Assembly: GCA_037783545.1 (NCBI GenBank) | Contig: JBBELK010000364.1 | Coordinates: 558,001 to 622,000, forward strand | DNA: 64,000 nt | Source of the DNA: Henricia sp. BOLD:AAB3569 | Taxonomy: Eukaryota; Echinodermata; Asteroidea; Spinulosida; Echinasteridae | Direction: 5' to 3' | In this document: one piece after another, positions 11,442-22,956 of the stretch | How positions within the stretch are numbered: the stretch's first letter is position 1 | Layout of the letters: every line of letters starts with the position of its first letter | Notes under the pieces: model-generated | What the model saw: only the letters and a program-made list of their open reading frames with translations | Databases searched by the model: none | What the model was told of the DNA's origin: nothing | Position numbers and translations under genes: made by a program

Positions 11442-11752
11442 TAGACCTGCTTACAACATTTCAAGGTTTTCCAACATGAAAAAGCCGCAATATTCCTGAT
11501 TTTTAAATTAGAATAATTTTCTCTTAATCCATAGCACTGTATGCTCAGTTACCAGGACATTATGTGGACATTATTAACATAATTTTGGAAAAGTGCTGAT
11601 TATACCATGCTTGTAAATCTTGTCTTGAAAAAGCAATTTTCAATTAAAATTCAGAAATTCTGTTGGAAGTTCAACTATTCTTCTGCTTGTGAAACTATAA
11701 ACATATCAGACATATTCATCACTGCCTATTTTATAAATCAAATAAAGTATAC

Positions 11753-11872
11753 CTTGTGGTGGGAATGTGCATGTAAGTCCTGTGAATCCATTGATGCATT
11801 GACAATTGAATGATGAAGAACCAACATTTCTGCAGACACCTTGATTCTGGCATGGGTTGGACGAGCATGGAC
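11753..11872 (-). CDS. EGF-like exon, right 1.6-kb block, copy 3
   Basis: A 120-bp phase 1-1 EGF exon with the same 40 residues as the two copies above. It is the last of the block in transcript order. The array homology on its downstream side stops at about 11441 next to a short ATT microsatellite. Confidence 0.92.
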
Positions 11873-13359
11873 CTGGAAAACAAGAAAACATTTGATAATG
11901 AGCTTAGAGCCACTTTTGTGTGTGTATGTGTGATTTTTTTTGCATGATGGTGCCTTCAATAAGCAAATCCACCTTCATTAAGGGGGCTGTGTCACGGTTT
12001 GCGCATGCGCAGCAAAACTAGCCCAACATTTTTTACGTTTCGTCGCTCGGGTTTTGCATATATCCTATTCAATCTTGGCTATCCCTTATAATTTTTTAGT
12101 AATTCTGGCAGTGGTGTACTTGTGAAAAAGTTCAATTAGTGCTCTTTTCTTGAGAATAGATGGCATAATATAGGTCTACTTTATCACACATTTAGCAATG
12201 CTCGTGCAGACTTTTTTATCCCATACATGACATGCACGCACGCGCACACACATTGAATGTAGCCTTTCTGCGTCAAACTCTTGGTGGCGCCAGTGCTGTG
12301 AAATGCCCAAATGGTCCAAATCCCAAGTCCCAATTCAAGACAAGTGTTTATGAGCAGTTCCTAAATCAATTCTCAATTCAACTCTCAGCTTTTTAGAAGT
12401 AAGGCAGAACAAATGGAGATAGTGGAATTTTATTTATTTTTAGTCAGGCCAGTACCTTATCCATCTTTCAAGAGAACAAAGCAAAAATGTGTGCATGCCT
12501 TCGAGAAATTGCACAAAATCACCATTTTGGCTGGTTCCATGGTTATATTTAATGGTCCTAATACCACAGCAGTCTCTTTCCCACAAAATGAAAAAAATGC
12601 ATGTGCCATGTGCACACATAAAAGGCTCTCCAATCAAATGTTTGATTGAAATTTTGGGACATTACAAATCCTATATACATGTACAGTCTTTAATTAAAGT
12701 ACATGTACAACACTTATGAGCAAGTTTGAATCACGACCATACATCGACTATTTCCAACAGAATGCAGTCTAGTCAATGATAGTTAGTCATGTCTGGTCGA
12801 CTATTTGGACACAGTTATGCTGCTCACTGGTACCCATCAAGCATTGAGTTAATGCAGCGATTTGCACGGAACCAAGTGACTAACCAAAGTCATTCACATT
12901 TGCACGTTAGTGTAAATGTGTGTTGCCAGGATGGCGTTCGACCAGTGGTTGACTGTAGTCGTGAATCGAACTTGCTCCATGATTTCATAGGGCCACCTGC
13001 ACAAACTTGCAGCTCTTGATTCAAAAATAAACATATTTCCAGACCCGCTTACAACATTTCAAGGTTTTGCTACATGAAAAAGCCGCAAGTTCCTGATTTT
13101 TAAATTACAATAATTTTCTCTTAATCCATGTAATTTATTAGCACTGTATGCTCAGTTACCAGGACATTATGTGGACATTATTAACATAATTTTGGAAAAG
13201 TGCTGATTATACCATGCTTGTAAATCTTGTTTTGAAAAAGCAATTTTCAATTAAAATTCAGAAATTCTGTTGGAAGTTCAACTATTCTTCTGCTAGTGAA
13301 ACTATAAACATATCAGACATATTCATCACTGCCTATTTTATAAATCAAATAAAGTATAC

Positions 13360-13479
13360 CTTGTGGTGGGAATGTGCATGTAAGTCCTGTGAATCCATTG
13401 ATGCATTGACAATTGAATGATGAAGAACCAACATTTCTGCAGACACCTTGATTCTGGCATGGGTTGGACGAGCATGGAC
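13360..13479 (-). CDS. EGF-like exon, right 1.6-kb block, copy 2
   Basis: A 120-bp phase 1-1 EGF exon, same protein as the copy at 14967. Acceptor is TTCCAG here against TGCCAG upstream. It lies exactly 1,607 bp from each neighbour. The surrounding unit is closer to the one at the left edge of the window than to its direct neighbours at several diagnostic sites. Confidence 0.92.
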
Positions 13480-14966
13480 CTGGAAAACAAGAAAACATTT
13501 GATAATGAGCTTAGAGCCACTTTTGTGTGTGTATGTGTGATTTTTTTTGCATGATGGTGCCTTCAATAAGCAAATCCACCTTCATTAAGGGGGCTGTGTC
13601 ACGGTTTGCGCATGCGCAGCAAAACTAGCCCAACTTTTATACGTTTCGTCGCTCGGGTTTTGCATATATCCTATTCAATCTTGGCTATCCCTTATAATTT
13701 TTTAGAAATTCTGGCAGTGGTGTACTTGTGAAAAAGTTCAATTAGTGCTCTTTTCTTGAGAATAGATGGCATAATATAGGTCTACTTTATCACACATTTA
13801 GCAATGCTCGTGCAGACTTTTTTATCCCATACATGACATGCACGCACGCGCACACACATTGAATGTAGCCTTTCTGCGTCAAACTCTTGGTGGCGCCAGT
13901 GCTGTGAAATGCCCAAATGGTCCAAATCCCAAGTCCCAATTCAAGACAAGTGTTTATGAGCAGTTCCTAATTAAATTCTCAATTTAACTCTCAGCTTTTT
14001 AGAAGTAAGGCAGAACAAAAGGAGATAGTGGAATTTTATTTATTTTTAGTCAGGCCAGTACCTTATCCATCTTTCAAGAGAACAAAGCAAAAATGTGTGC
14101 ATGCCTTCGAGAAATTGCACAAAATGACCATTTTGGCTGGTTCCATGGTTATATTTAATGGTCCTAATACCACAGCAGTCTCTTTCCCACAAAATGAAAA
14201 AAATGCATGTGCCATGTGCACACATAAAAGGCTCTCCAATCAAAAGATTTAATTGAAATTTTGGGACATTACAAATCCTATATACATGTACAGTCTTTAA
14301 TTAAAGTACATGTACAACACTTATGAGCAAGTTTGAATCACGACCATACATCGACTATTTCCAACAGAATGCAGTCTAGTCAATGATAGTTAGTCATGTC
14401 TGGTCGACTATTTGGACACAGTTATGCTGCTCACTGGTACCCATCAAGCATTGAGTTAATGCAGCGATTTGCACGGAACCAAGTGACTAACCAAAGTCAT
14501 TCACATTTGCACGTTAGTGTAAATGTGTGTTGCCAGGATGGCGTTCGACCAGTGGTTGACTCTAGTCGTGAATCGAACTTGCTCCATGATTTCATAGGGC
14601 CACCTGCACAAACTTGCAGCTCTTGATTCAAAAATAAACATATTTCCAGACCCGCTTACAACATTTCAAGGTTTTGCTACATGAAAAAGCCGCAAGTTCC
14701 TGATTTTTAAATTACAATAATTTTCTCTTAATCCATGTAATTTATTAGCACTGTATGCTCAGTTACCAGGACATTATGTGGACATTATTAACATAATTTT
14801 GGAAAAGTGCTGATTATACCACGCTTGTAAATCTTGTCTTGAAAAAGCAATTTTCAATTAAAATTCAGAAATTCTGTTGGAAGTTCAACTATTCTTCTGC
14901 TAGTGAAACTATAAACATATCAGACATATTCATCACTGCCTATTTTATAAATCAAATAAAGTATAC

Positions 14967-15086
14967 CTTGTGGTGGGAATGTGCATGTAAGTCCTGTGAA
15001 TCCATTGATGCATTGACAATTGAATGATGAAGAACCAACATTTCTGCAGACACCTTGATTCTGGCATGGGTTGGACGAGCATGGAC
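14967..15086 (-). CDS. EGF-like exon, right 1.6-kb block, copy 1
   Basis: A 120-bp phase 1-1 exon of 40 residues: GPCSSNPCQNQGVCRNVG, SSSFNCQCINGFTGLTC, then TFPPQ. Six cysteines. Acceptor is TGCCAG and donor is G|GTATAC. First exon of the right array block in transcript order; its upstream intron keeps a full-length TTAA-flanked MITE. Confidence 0.92.
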
Positions 15087-15191
15087 CTGGCAAACAAGAA
15101 AACATTTGATAATGAGCTTAAAGCCACTTTTGTGTATGTGTGATTTTTTTTGCATGATGGTGCCTTCAATGAGCAAATCCACCTTCATTAA

Positions 15192-15864
15192 AGGGGCTGT
15201 GTCACGGTTTGCACAAGCGCACGAACCTTTATAAGTTTCGTCGCTCGGGTTTTGCATATCCTATTAAATCTTTGCCATCCCTTACAATTCTTGAGTAATT
15301 CTGGCAGTGGTGTACTTGTCAACTGTCAGGTTGTCCTGATGCATACATTTTTATTTGAAGTGGCACTGTTTACCGTATCTTTAAGCCGTCAAACATCAAT
15401 ATCACAGGGTATGCGGCCGTCATTCAAAAGAGTATTTTCATACCATCAAAAACCCGACAAGACACGACAGAAACGACATCGAATAATATGAATGACATGG
15501 TTGGATACAGCATTTTGTTCAACTGTATGCTTAATTGGTCCTGACAGCAATTTTACAGCACATCTTTTGTCGATGTAAAGACACTCTGGCTGCCGCCGCT
15601 GTACCATTTTTTCCCCAGACACTGGCGAAATCGAACGAAGGTGCGCAGCACGATGTACTATGTAGTTGAATTCTGATCTGCGTATTGTAAACACTCATGA
15701 ACACTGTATACTGCCCATGCAGCACGTGTTAAAGTACATGATGTATATTTATGCACACAAACCAAATGCACTGTGTAACGAAATTGCACTACATTCTTCT
15801 GAGCACGCACGTTATGTCAATAATTTAAAGATTTGGTGCATACGCAAACTGTGACAGAGCCCCT
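15192..15864. mobile_element. TTAA-type MITE, 673 bp
   Basis: Terminal repeats AGGGGCTGTGTCACGG and TGTGACAGAGCCCCT, with TTAA on the left (15188-15191) and TCAA on the right. Its left end is the segment carried in every 1.6-kb EGF unit. No transposase frame. Confidence 0.8.
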
Positions 15865-16026
15865 TCAAGGTTGATACTTGAACTCTTTTTGGTTTTCGTG
15901 AAAATGAGTGGGACAATGCCTTGGATTTGTCTCAGCACAATAAATGTACGAACGATGCGTGTGCTTTACGTGCATACCCACGAATTACAGCATAAATAAA
16001 ACCTCCAGTGGTGCTCGCTTTGTGAT

Positions 16027-16264
16027 ATTGATAGCTTTCGAATACGCCATTTTGTGAGTCAAACAATGCCGAGTCATTGTGGAAGTGATGTGCGTGTGGG
16101 TTGTGTGTGTCTCTGGTGGGCGTAGCGTGGTTTAGTTCACCAATGGGAACCTTAGTACAGAGCGTTACGCGTGCTATGGACACATACAACGCGCACGCCC
16201 ATTGCTTCCACAATGACGCGGCATTATTTGACACACAACATGACGTCATTGGAAAGCTATCAAT
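16027..16264. mobile_element. Foldback MITE, 238 bp
   Basis: Arms from ATTGATAGCTTTC and GGAAAGCTATCAAT converge over about 70 bp each with moderate mismatch; the centre holds a GTGTGGGTTGTGTGTG stretch. Confidence 0.65.
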
Positions 16265-16361
16265 AAGGAAGAATTGGAGGAAATTTTAAAGACCAATGGA
16301 ATACCACAGCTGCCCGGCAGAATATTTGAGGTATAGTAAAACAAAATACAACACGGTTTAA

Positions 16362-16484
16362 AAGGCACAGGCTCGTCAATGCCAAATTCGTGCTACGAAA
16401 TACACAGCTCCATGCCTTTGCTATGGAGCTGCGTATTTCGTGGCACGAATTTGGCGCGCGTGCATTGCTGACGAGCCTGTGCCT
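16362..16484. mobile_element. Palindromic TTAA MITE, 123 bp
   Basis: Same family as 9860-9991: ends AAGGCACAGGCTCGTC and GACGAGCCTGTGCCT, TTAA at both borders, central GGAGCTGCGTATTTCG palindrome arms. Confidence 0.88.
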
Positions 16485-16662
16485 TTAATGGGAAAACTAT
16501 AATGATCCCTTGGTGTTGGATGATAAAGTACTTTTAAACTACTCTTACATTTATAAAATACTTTGAAATGAGACATACTTGCTAGTGAAACTATCGAGTC
16601 AAACATATAAATATATCAGACATATTTATGACTGCCTAGTTTAGAAATCGAATAAAGTATAC

Positions 16663-16776
16663 CTGGTGGTGTTTGGCATGTAAGTCCTGTGAATCCATTG
16701 AAGCATCGACAATTAAATGAAGAACCGACGACACTGCAGCTACCTTGATTCTGGCATGGGTTAGGTGTGCAAGGAG
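16663..16776 (-). CDS. EGF-like exon, diverged array member
   Basis: A 114-bp phase 1-1 exon of 38 residues: PCTPNPCQNQGSCSVVG and FNCRCFNGFTGLTCQ. Six cysteines. Clearly related to the 1.6-kb array EGFs (shared NPCQNQG and NGFTGLTC) but more diverged, with a different acceptor context. Not preceded by the 1.6-kb unit. Acceptor is TATTAG and donor is G|GTATAC, the donor used by all array copies. Confidence 0.88.
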
Positions 16777-17315
16777 CTAATAAGACAGAAAGAGAGAGAG
16801 CGAGGGAAAAAAAAGCTCAATTTTAACACAGCATGATAGATTTTTTACAAATCTCGATTACTTAAAGGAAGAAAAATTACTTGCCCAAGGTTGCCTATTT
16901 TTTTAGAATATCGTCAGCTTAGCAAGTTTGTTATAAAAGCACACTGAGGCTTAATTTTGAAACCGTATCCCTTCTGACCATTTGAAAAATCACTTTTAAT
17001 TTGCATCTAAATACGCTTCTTGTTATTTTATTTGGTTTTGCAGTTTGGTGCTCGGGCTCGAGAGGGTGTGAATCAGGTCGCAGCAAAGTTTCCATACTTC
17101 ATGCCGTGTTGGAGTCGGGGGAACAAGTGTTCAATCCTGATGTCATCCATGCAACTGTTGCATGGATGTCGTCATTTTTCCTTTCAAAATTTTAAGTATG
17201 GCACAGCGTATAGCCGCATTGGCTTTAAAATTTATTATTAAAATTAATTGTGTTGCCGACGTTGAAAACAGGTGCCCCGGATTCATTTGAGAACTCGAGC
17301 AGCACTGGCACTTAC
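16777..17315. other. Intron, nothing recognised
   Basis: GAGA-rich start after the EGF acceptor; no repeat ends found. Confidence 0.55.
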
Positions 17316-17576
17316 TTGAAGTTGATACAATGGACAATTGGAAGTTACACTCAGCTACCCTGCCAAAAGCATCGACTGCTCGGTACAAAAAACTGCCAGT
17401 AAATGGCACCGTAGTGTAGAAATCCCGGCCAGTGGCAGCGCCATTTACACGGCGATAACCCAGCCTTGGTGTACCAAGGGCGTTTGAGAAGGTAGGGTCA
17501 GGTAAGGTGTATGTGTAGCAGTCAAGATCGGCAGCAACAGGCAGGTTCACAGAAGTAGGACACTGGATACTGAAAC
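17316..17576 (-). CDS. HYR-like domain exon, divergent
   Basis: A 261-bp phase 1-1 exon of 87 residues. It starts FSIQCPTSVNLPVAADLDC and ends FLYRAVDAFGRVAECNFQLS. It keeps the CP and the VDAFGRVAEC ending (like TDxxGNxAxC) but has lost the DNxPP opening and has an extra cysteine. Acceptor is AACTAG and donor is A|GTAAGT. Confidence 0.85.
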
Positions 17577-17638
17577 CTAGTTACATGTAGAAAAGCAAAC
17601 AGTGAAATTAATTTATCTTAAGATCAATCCTAGTATTC

Positions 17639-17940
17639 AAAGGGACACACCGGCTTACTGTTTACATAATTTAGTGATGTACATGTAGCATAATTGACGA
17701 CAGTTTTTTGATGGTCCTTGTGAAAAAAAGATTGTCAAAATGTCCAGTAATTAACTAAAAAAGCTTAAAATTAACAAAAACGGTCAGTTTATCAGCCGTT
17801 CGCTATCGCGCGAGCCCCACGACTTTGTCGCAAATGATTCGTTCTTCTCTTGGCAGCTTTTGCTTTGGATATATCTCATTTTCTGCTGATGATTTGACTT
17901 CACAGCCCGGACCACCGAATAGGTTTTTCGTTTTTATTTT
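17639..17940. mobile_element. Truncated copy of the 777-bp MITE, inverted
   Basis: Starts AAAGGGACACACCGGCTTAC and continues as the reverse complement of the right side of the 5482-6258 element, including the ATGGTCCTTGTGAAAAAAAG region. The other terminus is missing. Confidence 0.7.
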
Positions 17941-18168
17941 ATTTTATGGTTTTTCATCACAAACAAGTCAACATCACAACAAAAAACTAAACACAGACTA
18001 ACACCACCACAACAGTGCAGCACTAAACACTGCCCACCCTAGTGATTGGAAAGTTTCTCAACAATTTTGTTCTTTGTATGGGTGATCTTAATGGATTTTA
18101 TTTAACTTTGTTTGGACTGACACAAAAGTCACCTTAGGAAAGACACATAAATCTAACCGCCCGTACCT

Positions 18169-19419
18169 GGGTCATTCTTCAGTAAGTGTCTATTTTCGTG
18201 TCCCGACACTTTGAGATGCTACATCTCAAAAACTATATAATGAAAATCTTATTTTTAAGCGGTAAAATAATCTTTAACATATTTCTGATTATATGCAGTG
18301 GTACAAATTCTTGAAAAAAATCGACAGGGTGCTTATTTTTTACGATGAACCTTCAAAATACCCCCAAAACGCATGTCCCGGTGGTGTCTCTCAAAATGTC
18401 CCCATTGCCATAATTTTTTAAATAAGCAGCTTAAAAAGATAATTATACTACCAGAAGCCAAGTATAGTTGGTCTCCTCCAAATGCAAAATTTAAAATTAC
18501 ATCATTAAACCATATTTGCATGAAATCTGACATTTTAAGAGTCAAAAATCGTGTCCCTGGATTTTTGGTCATCTCCGTCACGATATTTTGGAGCATCATA
18601 TCTGATAGAGAACTGACCATGAACAAGACTTGCATTAGTCCATCGGATACCTCAGAGCCTATATAGCAAGAAATAATCCATTAAAGAAGACTGCAACCCG
18701 TAATAGCCAAGGAATTGTGGACTTTCTCAAACAATTACAATAGTACCTTTATTCAACGTCATCTCCGAACGCTTTATAACATATCTTATTTGTGTTTTTA
18801 ATCTTGAAAAGTATTCATGCAAACGATCACAATTGTGCAAACTTCCAAGCTTCTGTTGTATTTGGGCTTCAAACAGACTGTGGGTGGTGTTATAAAAGTT
18901 TAATTGTTTATTTAGTCATATCCGTCACAGTCAGTTCCATCACTTTTTGCCGTGATGAAGATAATTTTTTGGCATTTTGGGTCATCTCCGTCACGATATT
19001 TTGGAGCGTCATATCTTATTTTATTTTGCATTTTCATTTGCCAATAATGGCAATAAAATGAGGACAATAAGTTGCGTTATATTCTGTTCAACGCCCTCTG
19101 TTCACTGGTTGTTATTCTATGTTTAAACTTTAAATTCTCTTGTTTGAATTTACTCAGTTTCCGAAGTCACTGTCAAAATTCGTCATTTCCGTCACGAAAG
19201 TGTGACGGATATGATTTTAGCACATTTTTCCTATGCTACAACACTGAAAAGTTAATGTTAATAAAATTAAATAAAACTCCCCTAAAGATTGTGCCGAAAG
19301 TTAATTATAGTTGTTGTGTACCTTAATGATCATGTTCCACTAAAAATAATCAACATTTGAACAACTTTTTTTTCACGATTTCTTAAGGCCAAAAATAGAC
19401 ACTTATTGAAGAATGACCC
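18169..19419. mobile_element. TIR element, 1,251 bp, ACCT target duplication
   Basis: Ends GGGTCATTCTTCAGTAAGTG and its complement, flanked by ACCT on both sides (18165-18168, 19420-19423). Inside, a block with TCCGTCACGATATTTTGGAG occurs at about 18574 and 18986, and shorter CCGTCAC motifs recur. No long open frame, so non-autonomous. Confidence 0.8.
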
Positions 19420-19512
19420 ACCTACTGCGATACCGCTGTCGGTACCGGCGGTTGGATTTGTGTCTCTTCCCTAGTTTTATATAAATGCAGTTGCCAGCCA
19501 TTTAGCACTGGG

Positions 19513-19588
19513 AAGCTCGGTTGTCAGGTGGTTTTTATTTTCCTAGTATGCAGGGGATTGTGGGTTCGAGTTCCCCCTGAGCACACTG
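19513..19588 (+). mobile_element. tRNA-like SINE head
   Basis: AGCTCGGTTGTCAGGTGG and TGGGTTCGAGTTCCCCC followed by GAGCACACTG; same head type as 43961-44127, without a recognisable body. Confidence 0.6.
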
Positions 19589-19935
19589 TTTTTTTTTTAG
19601 CAAGTTCTAGGAATAAACACGTTGTGCATACAACACGTATATGGACAAATTAAATTCCGTGCAACATCACATGGACCAATGCAATAATTATTACAAGATG
19701 GATCTCTGTGTGCGAATTAAAATTATTTAATTTTTTCCTGACAAAAACAAAATGAAATATTACAGGTGACATTTTCTGACCAATGTACTGGCTCAAAAGT
19801 GTGACAATTTAAAAACAAAATGCTTTTCAGGCCCCTTTAAGTGAGTGTTTTATTTGATTTTGTAGACAATGAGGTTAAAATATAAAATATGGAATTTTTC
19901 AACGGGTCGTTTTTCATATTCCACTGTAATATTAC

Positions 19936-20187
19936 CCTGAGATCTTGTGACTCGGACTCGGATTGTGCATGTTGCGCTCCTGCCTGCTGCATCTGTAGCA
20001 GTGTACGTCACTGTAGTTACACCCTCACCGAAAATTGAACCAGACCGACGATCACTGGTGACCTGAGGTTGGCCTCGGTCATCAGAGGCTTGGGGAGAGG
20101 GCCAGACCACTCGGATGGACGACTGGTCTCCGAGCAGGTTGGCAGAAACGTCACCTGGGCAAGTAATGGTTGGGTCCACATTGTCAC
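19936..20187 (-). CDS. HYR domain exon with two possible acceptors
   Basis: A 252-bp phase 1-1 exon of 84 residues. It starts DNVDPTITCPGDVSANL, contains VVWPSPQASDDRGQPQ, and ends TYTATDAAGRSATCTIRV. Donor is G|GTAATA. Two AG acceptors 12 bp apart keep the frame. The proximal one (TTGGCAG) matches the other HYR exon starts and is chosen; the distal one (GCTCAG) would end the exon at 20199 and add four residues. Confidence 0.88.
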
Positions 20188-20251
20188 CTGCCAAGGTTCC
20201 TGAGCCAAAATGGAAAACAAAGAAAAAAGTTGTCACAAGTTTTGAAGAGTA

Positions 20252-20490
20252 ACGGTGTCGGGGAATCAGGTTGCCGTGGCGGTTCTTTCCTCGCCTTCCA
20301 CTACTATGGCCCTGGTTCAAATCCCATCCAGGTCAGTATGTGCTATGGGTTCTCAGTCCATGCTTGGTGTGTGGGGTTTTCGTCCCACCTCTAAAACTGA
20401 GAATTTCTTCGTGTTCTCTCAACACTTCGTGGCCGAACTGAAGAACCTCCCAGGTGGGTACAGGGCAATGACTTAAGTCGGCTAATCTCA
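20252..20490 (+). mobile_element. tRNA-derived SINE-like repeat
   Basis: CTGGTTCAAATCCCATCCAG resembles a B box; the downstream part GGGTTTTCGTCCCACCTCTA also occurs, diverged, in the repeat at 39130. Confidence 0.55.
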
Positions 20491-20774
20491 GCAACCAGAT
20501 CCCTTTAGAGGATCATATGAAAGAAGATGGAGCAATGGTGTCAATAAAAATGATTTCAGTCCACAAGTTGAGCAAATTCACCCAAAATTCTACCCATCAT
20601 CATCATCATGACACATGGTGGACCCATATTCCACCATGTGTCATGCAAATCACATGACCCTCATCGGGAGCATGAGGAGTAACAGCACATTCCCCATTTG
20701 TTGTTGAGTAGCGAGACATTACTCCAACTGACCCAAGTGTCACTATTCTTGTCATTCCTGTGCGCAAGAGTATA

Positions 20775-21095
20775 CTTAATAATAATAATGATAATGCATG
20801 GATTTGTATAGCGCACATATCCACCCTGCAGGGTGCTCAATGCGCTGTTACTATTATTACCGCTGCCATCAGGGAATCACCAGAACCATTTCGCTTCAAC
20901 TAGGTGGCTGCTGGTCAGGCGCACAACCCTATCAGCAGTTAGATTGTGGCAATCCCCTTAACAGCTTCCCATATATATCTTGGGTTGACGAGGCAACAGG
21001 GACACAGACACGTTGGTTGAAGTGGGGCTCGAACCCCCAACCTCTGATTGGGAGTCCCGCTTCATACCCACTAGACCACACGCGCTCGCACTTGT
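20775..21095 (-). mobile_element. tRNA-derived SINE, minus orientation
   Basis: Read on the minus strand, GTGGTCTAGTGGGTATGAAG and GTTGGGGGTTCGAGCCCC give A- and B-box-like motifs. The other end has TTGTATAGCGCACATATCC and GGGTGCTCAATGCGCTG, a module common in marine invertebrate repeats. A related fragment is at 35670-35830. Confidence 0.7.
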
Positions 21096-21218
21096 GTTAA
21101 CACGAGTGCATGTACATGCTGGAACGCAGCCTTTGAGTCACTGACTAAACCATTCGGCCATGGTACACCCAACAAATTAAAGCTAGATGTGTAACTTGGA
21201 TTTGGAAGCAATACCTAC

Positions 21219-21455
21219 CTGTGACAAGAACATTGAAGGAGCATGCCGCTAAGTTGCCAGCCGCATCTGCATACTTGTAAATAATGCGGGTGGAGGTTCC
21301 AGCCAGGAAGAGTGATAAGTTAGGCGTGTGTGTCTGGTATACCAGATTGCCATCAGGGGAGGTGGGTTCATTCCATGGCACGGTCACGCTGGCTTGGGTG
21401 AAAGCATTGAAAGAGAAATCTCTTGGACAGCCAAACACGTTGGGTGGAGTCGTGT
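21219..21455 (-). CDS. HYR domain exon, short
   Basis: A 237-bp phase 1-1 exon of 79 residues, the shortest HYR here. It starts TTPPNVFGCPRDFSF, contains VTVPWNEPTSPDGN, and ends IIYKYADAAGNLAACSFNV. Acceptor is CTCCAG and donor is G|GTAGGT. It opens the second HYR group after nine EGF exons. Confidence 0.88.
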
Positions 21456-21718
21456 CTGGAGAAGAAAAACCAAAGTAACAAACATTAATGACTCGGGAGC
21501 AGAGATGTTGAGAAATTAGTAAATTTTGGGCATCACATTAAGAACACCACCAAGCGTTTCTGTCGGAGAGGGCATTTTCTGACAGAGCAGTTGAACTCTG
21601 TATTTGTTTATCACACAAACAGTTCAGATTTGATTTGAAAACGAATGTGTGATTTAGAGATTGAAGTTTATTTAGAAAGCCTAGATTATTTAAACACATT
21701 TGACAAAGTTTGTGAAGA

Positions 21719-22626
21719 AATAAAGTTCAATTAGTGCTCTTTTCTTGAGAATGGCATAATATAGGCGTACTTTATCACACGTTTAGCTATACATGCTCGT
21801 GCAGACTTTTTTAACCCATACACGACGTGCACGTACACATTGAATGTAGCCTTTCCGCGTCAAACTCTTGGTGGCGCCAGTGCTGTGAAATGCCCAAATT
21901 ACACCATGGTCCAAATCCCAAGTCCCAATTCAAGACAAGTGTTTATGAGCAGTTCTTAATTAAATTCTCAATTCAACTCTCAGCTTTTTAGAAGTAAGGC
22001 AGAACAAAAGGAGATAGTGGAATTTTATTTATTTTTAGTCAGGCCAGTACCTTATCCATCTTTCAAGAGAACAAAGCAAAAATGTGTGCATGCCTTCGAG
22101 AAATTGCACAAAATGACCATTTTGGCTGGTTCCACGGTTATATTTAATTGTCCTAATACCACGGCAGTCTCTTTCACACAATTTTAAAAATGCATGTGCC
22201 ATGTGCACACATGAAAGGCTTTCCAATCAAATGTTTGATTGAAATTTTGGGACATTACAAATCCTATATACAGTCTTTAATTAAAGTATGTATGTACAAC
22301 ACTTATGAGCAAGTTTGAATCACGACCATACATCGACTATTTCCAACAGAATGCAGTCTAGTCAATGATAGTTAGTCATGTCTGGTCGACTATTTGGACA
22401 CGGTTATGCTGCTCACTGGTACCCATCAAGCATTGAGTTGATGCAGCGATTTGCACGGAACCAAGTGACAAACCAAAGTCATTCGCATTTGCACGTTAGT
22501 GTGAATGTGTTAATTGCCAGGATGGCGTTCGACCAGTGGTTGACTCTAGTCGTGAATTGAACTTGCTCCAGGATTTCATAGGGCCACATGTACAAACTTG
22601 CAGCTCTTGATTCAAAATTAACATAC
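21719..22626. repeat. Single copy of the 905-bp segment of the 1.6-kb unit
   Basis: Homologous to bases about 171-1075 of the first array unit, with scattered substitutions and small indels. It contains none of the EGF or MITE part of the unit. Its high-coordinate limit is the donor of the EGF exon at 22627, so it is that exon's proximal downstream intron. It may be the source of the segment in the array, or another insertion of a dispersed element. Confidence 0.85.
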
Positions 22627-22752
22627 CTCCAACTGCATTTTCACAGATGGTTCCACTGAAGTTTGGTCGACAGGAGCATGTAAACGTCAGACCGTTAGCA
22701 GAACAGGCACCACCATTCAGACAAGGAGATGGGTTGTTACATGGGTTGCTCA
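22627..22752 (-). CDS. EGF-like exon
   Basis: A 126-bp phase 1-1 exon of 42 residues: SNPCNNPSPCLNGGACSANG and FTCSCRPNFSGTIC. Six cysteines. Acceptor is TTGCAG and donor is G|GTATGT. The intron directly after the donor is homologous to the 905-bp intron segment inside each 1.6-kb EGF array unit, and that homology runs up to the splice junction. Confidence 0.9.
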
Positions 22753-22956
22753 CTGCAACAATGAAAAAAAGAAGGCAAAGACAAAGTCTCGAATGTTACA
22801 TGCAAACTCTATCCCTTTTCATTCAAAAGATAATTTTGTATTTTAAACTACAAGATGGATAATGTCATTGTATTGGTGAACTAAAGGTGGTTTACAGCTA
22901 AGATTTACTGAGCTTAAGTTGTGTATCTATATTGGTTTTCTGTGTGGTAGAATACG

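Larger units (their letters stand above)
11441..15340. repeat. 1.6-kb EGF array, right block
   Basis: Three EGF exons (11753, 13360, 14967) spaced exactly 1,607 bp. The low-coordinate edge starts near 11441 in the middle of a unit, at the place equivalent to base 1075 of the left block. The high-coordinate edge passes into a full MITE at 15192-15864. Copies are nearly identical to each other and to the left block. Confidence 0.93.
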
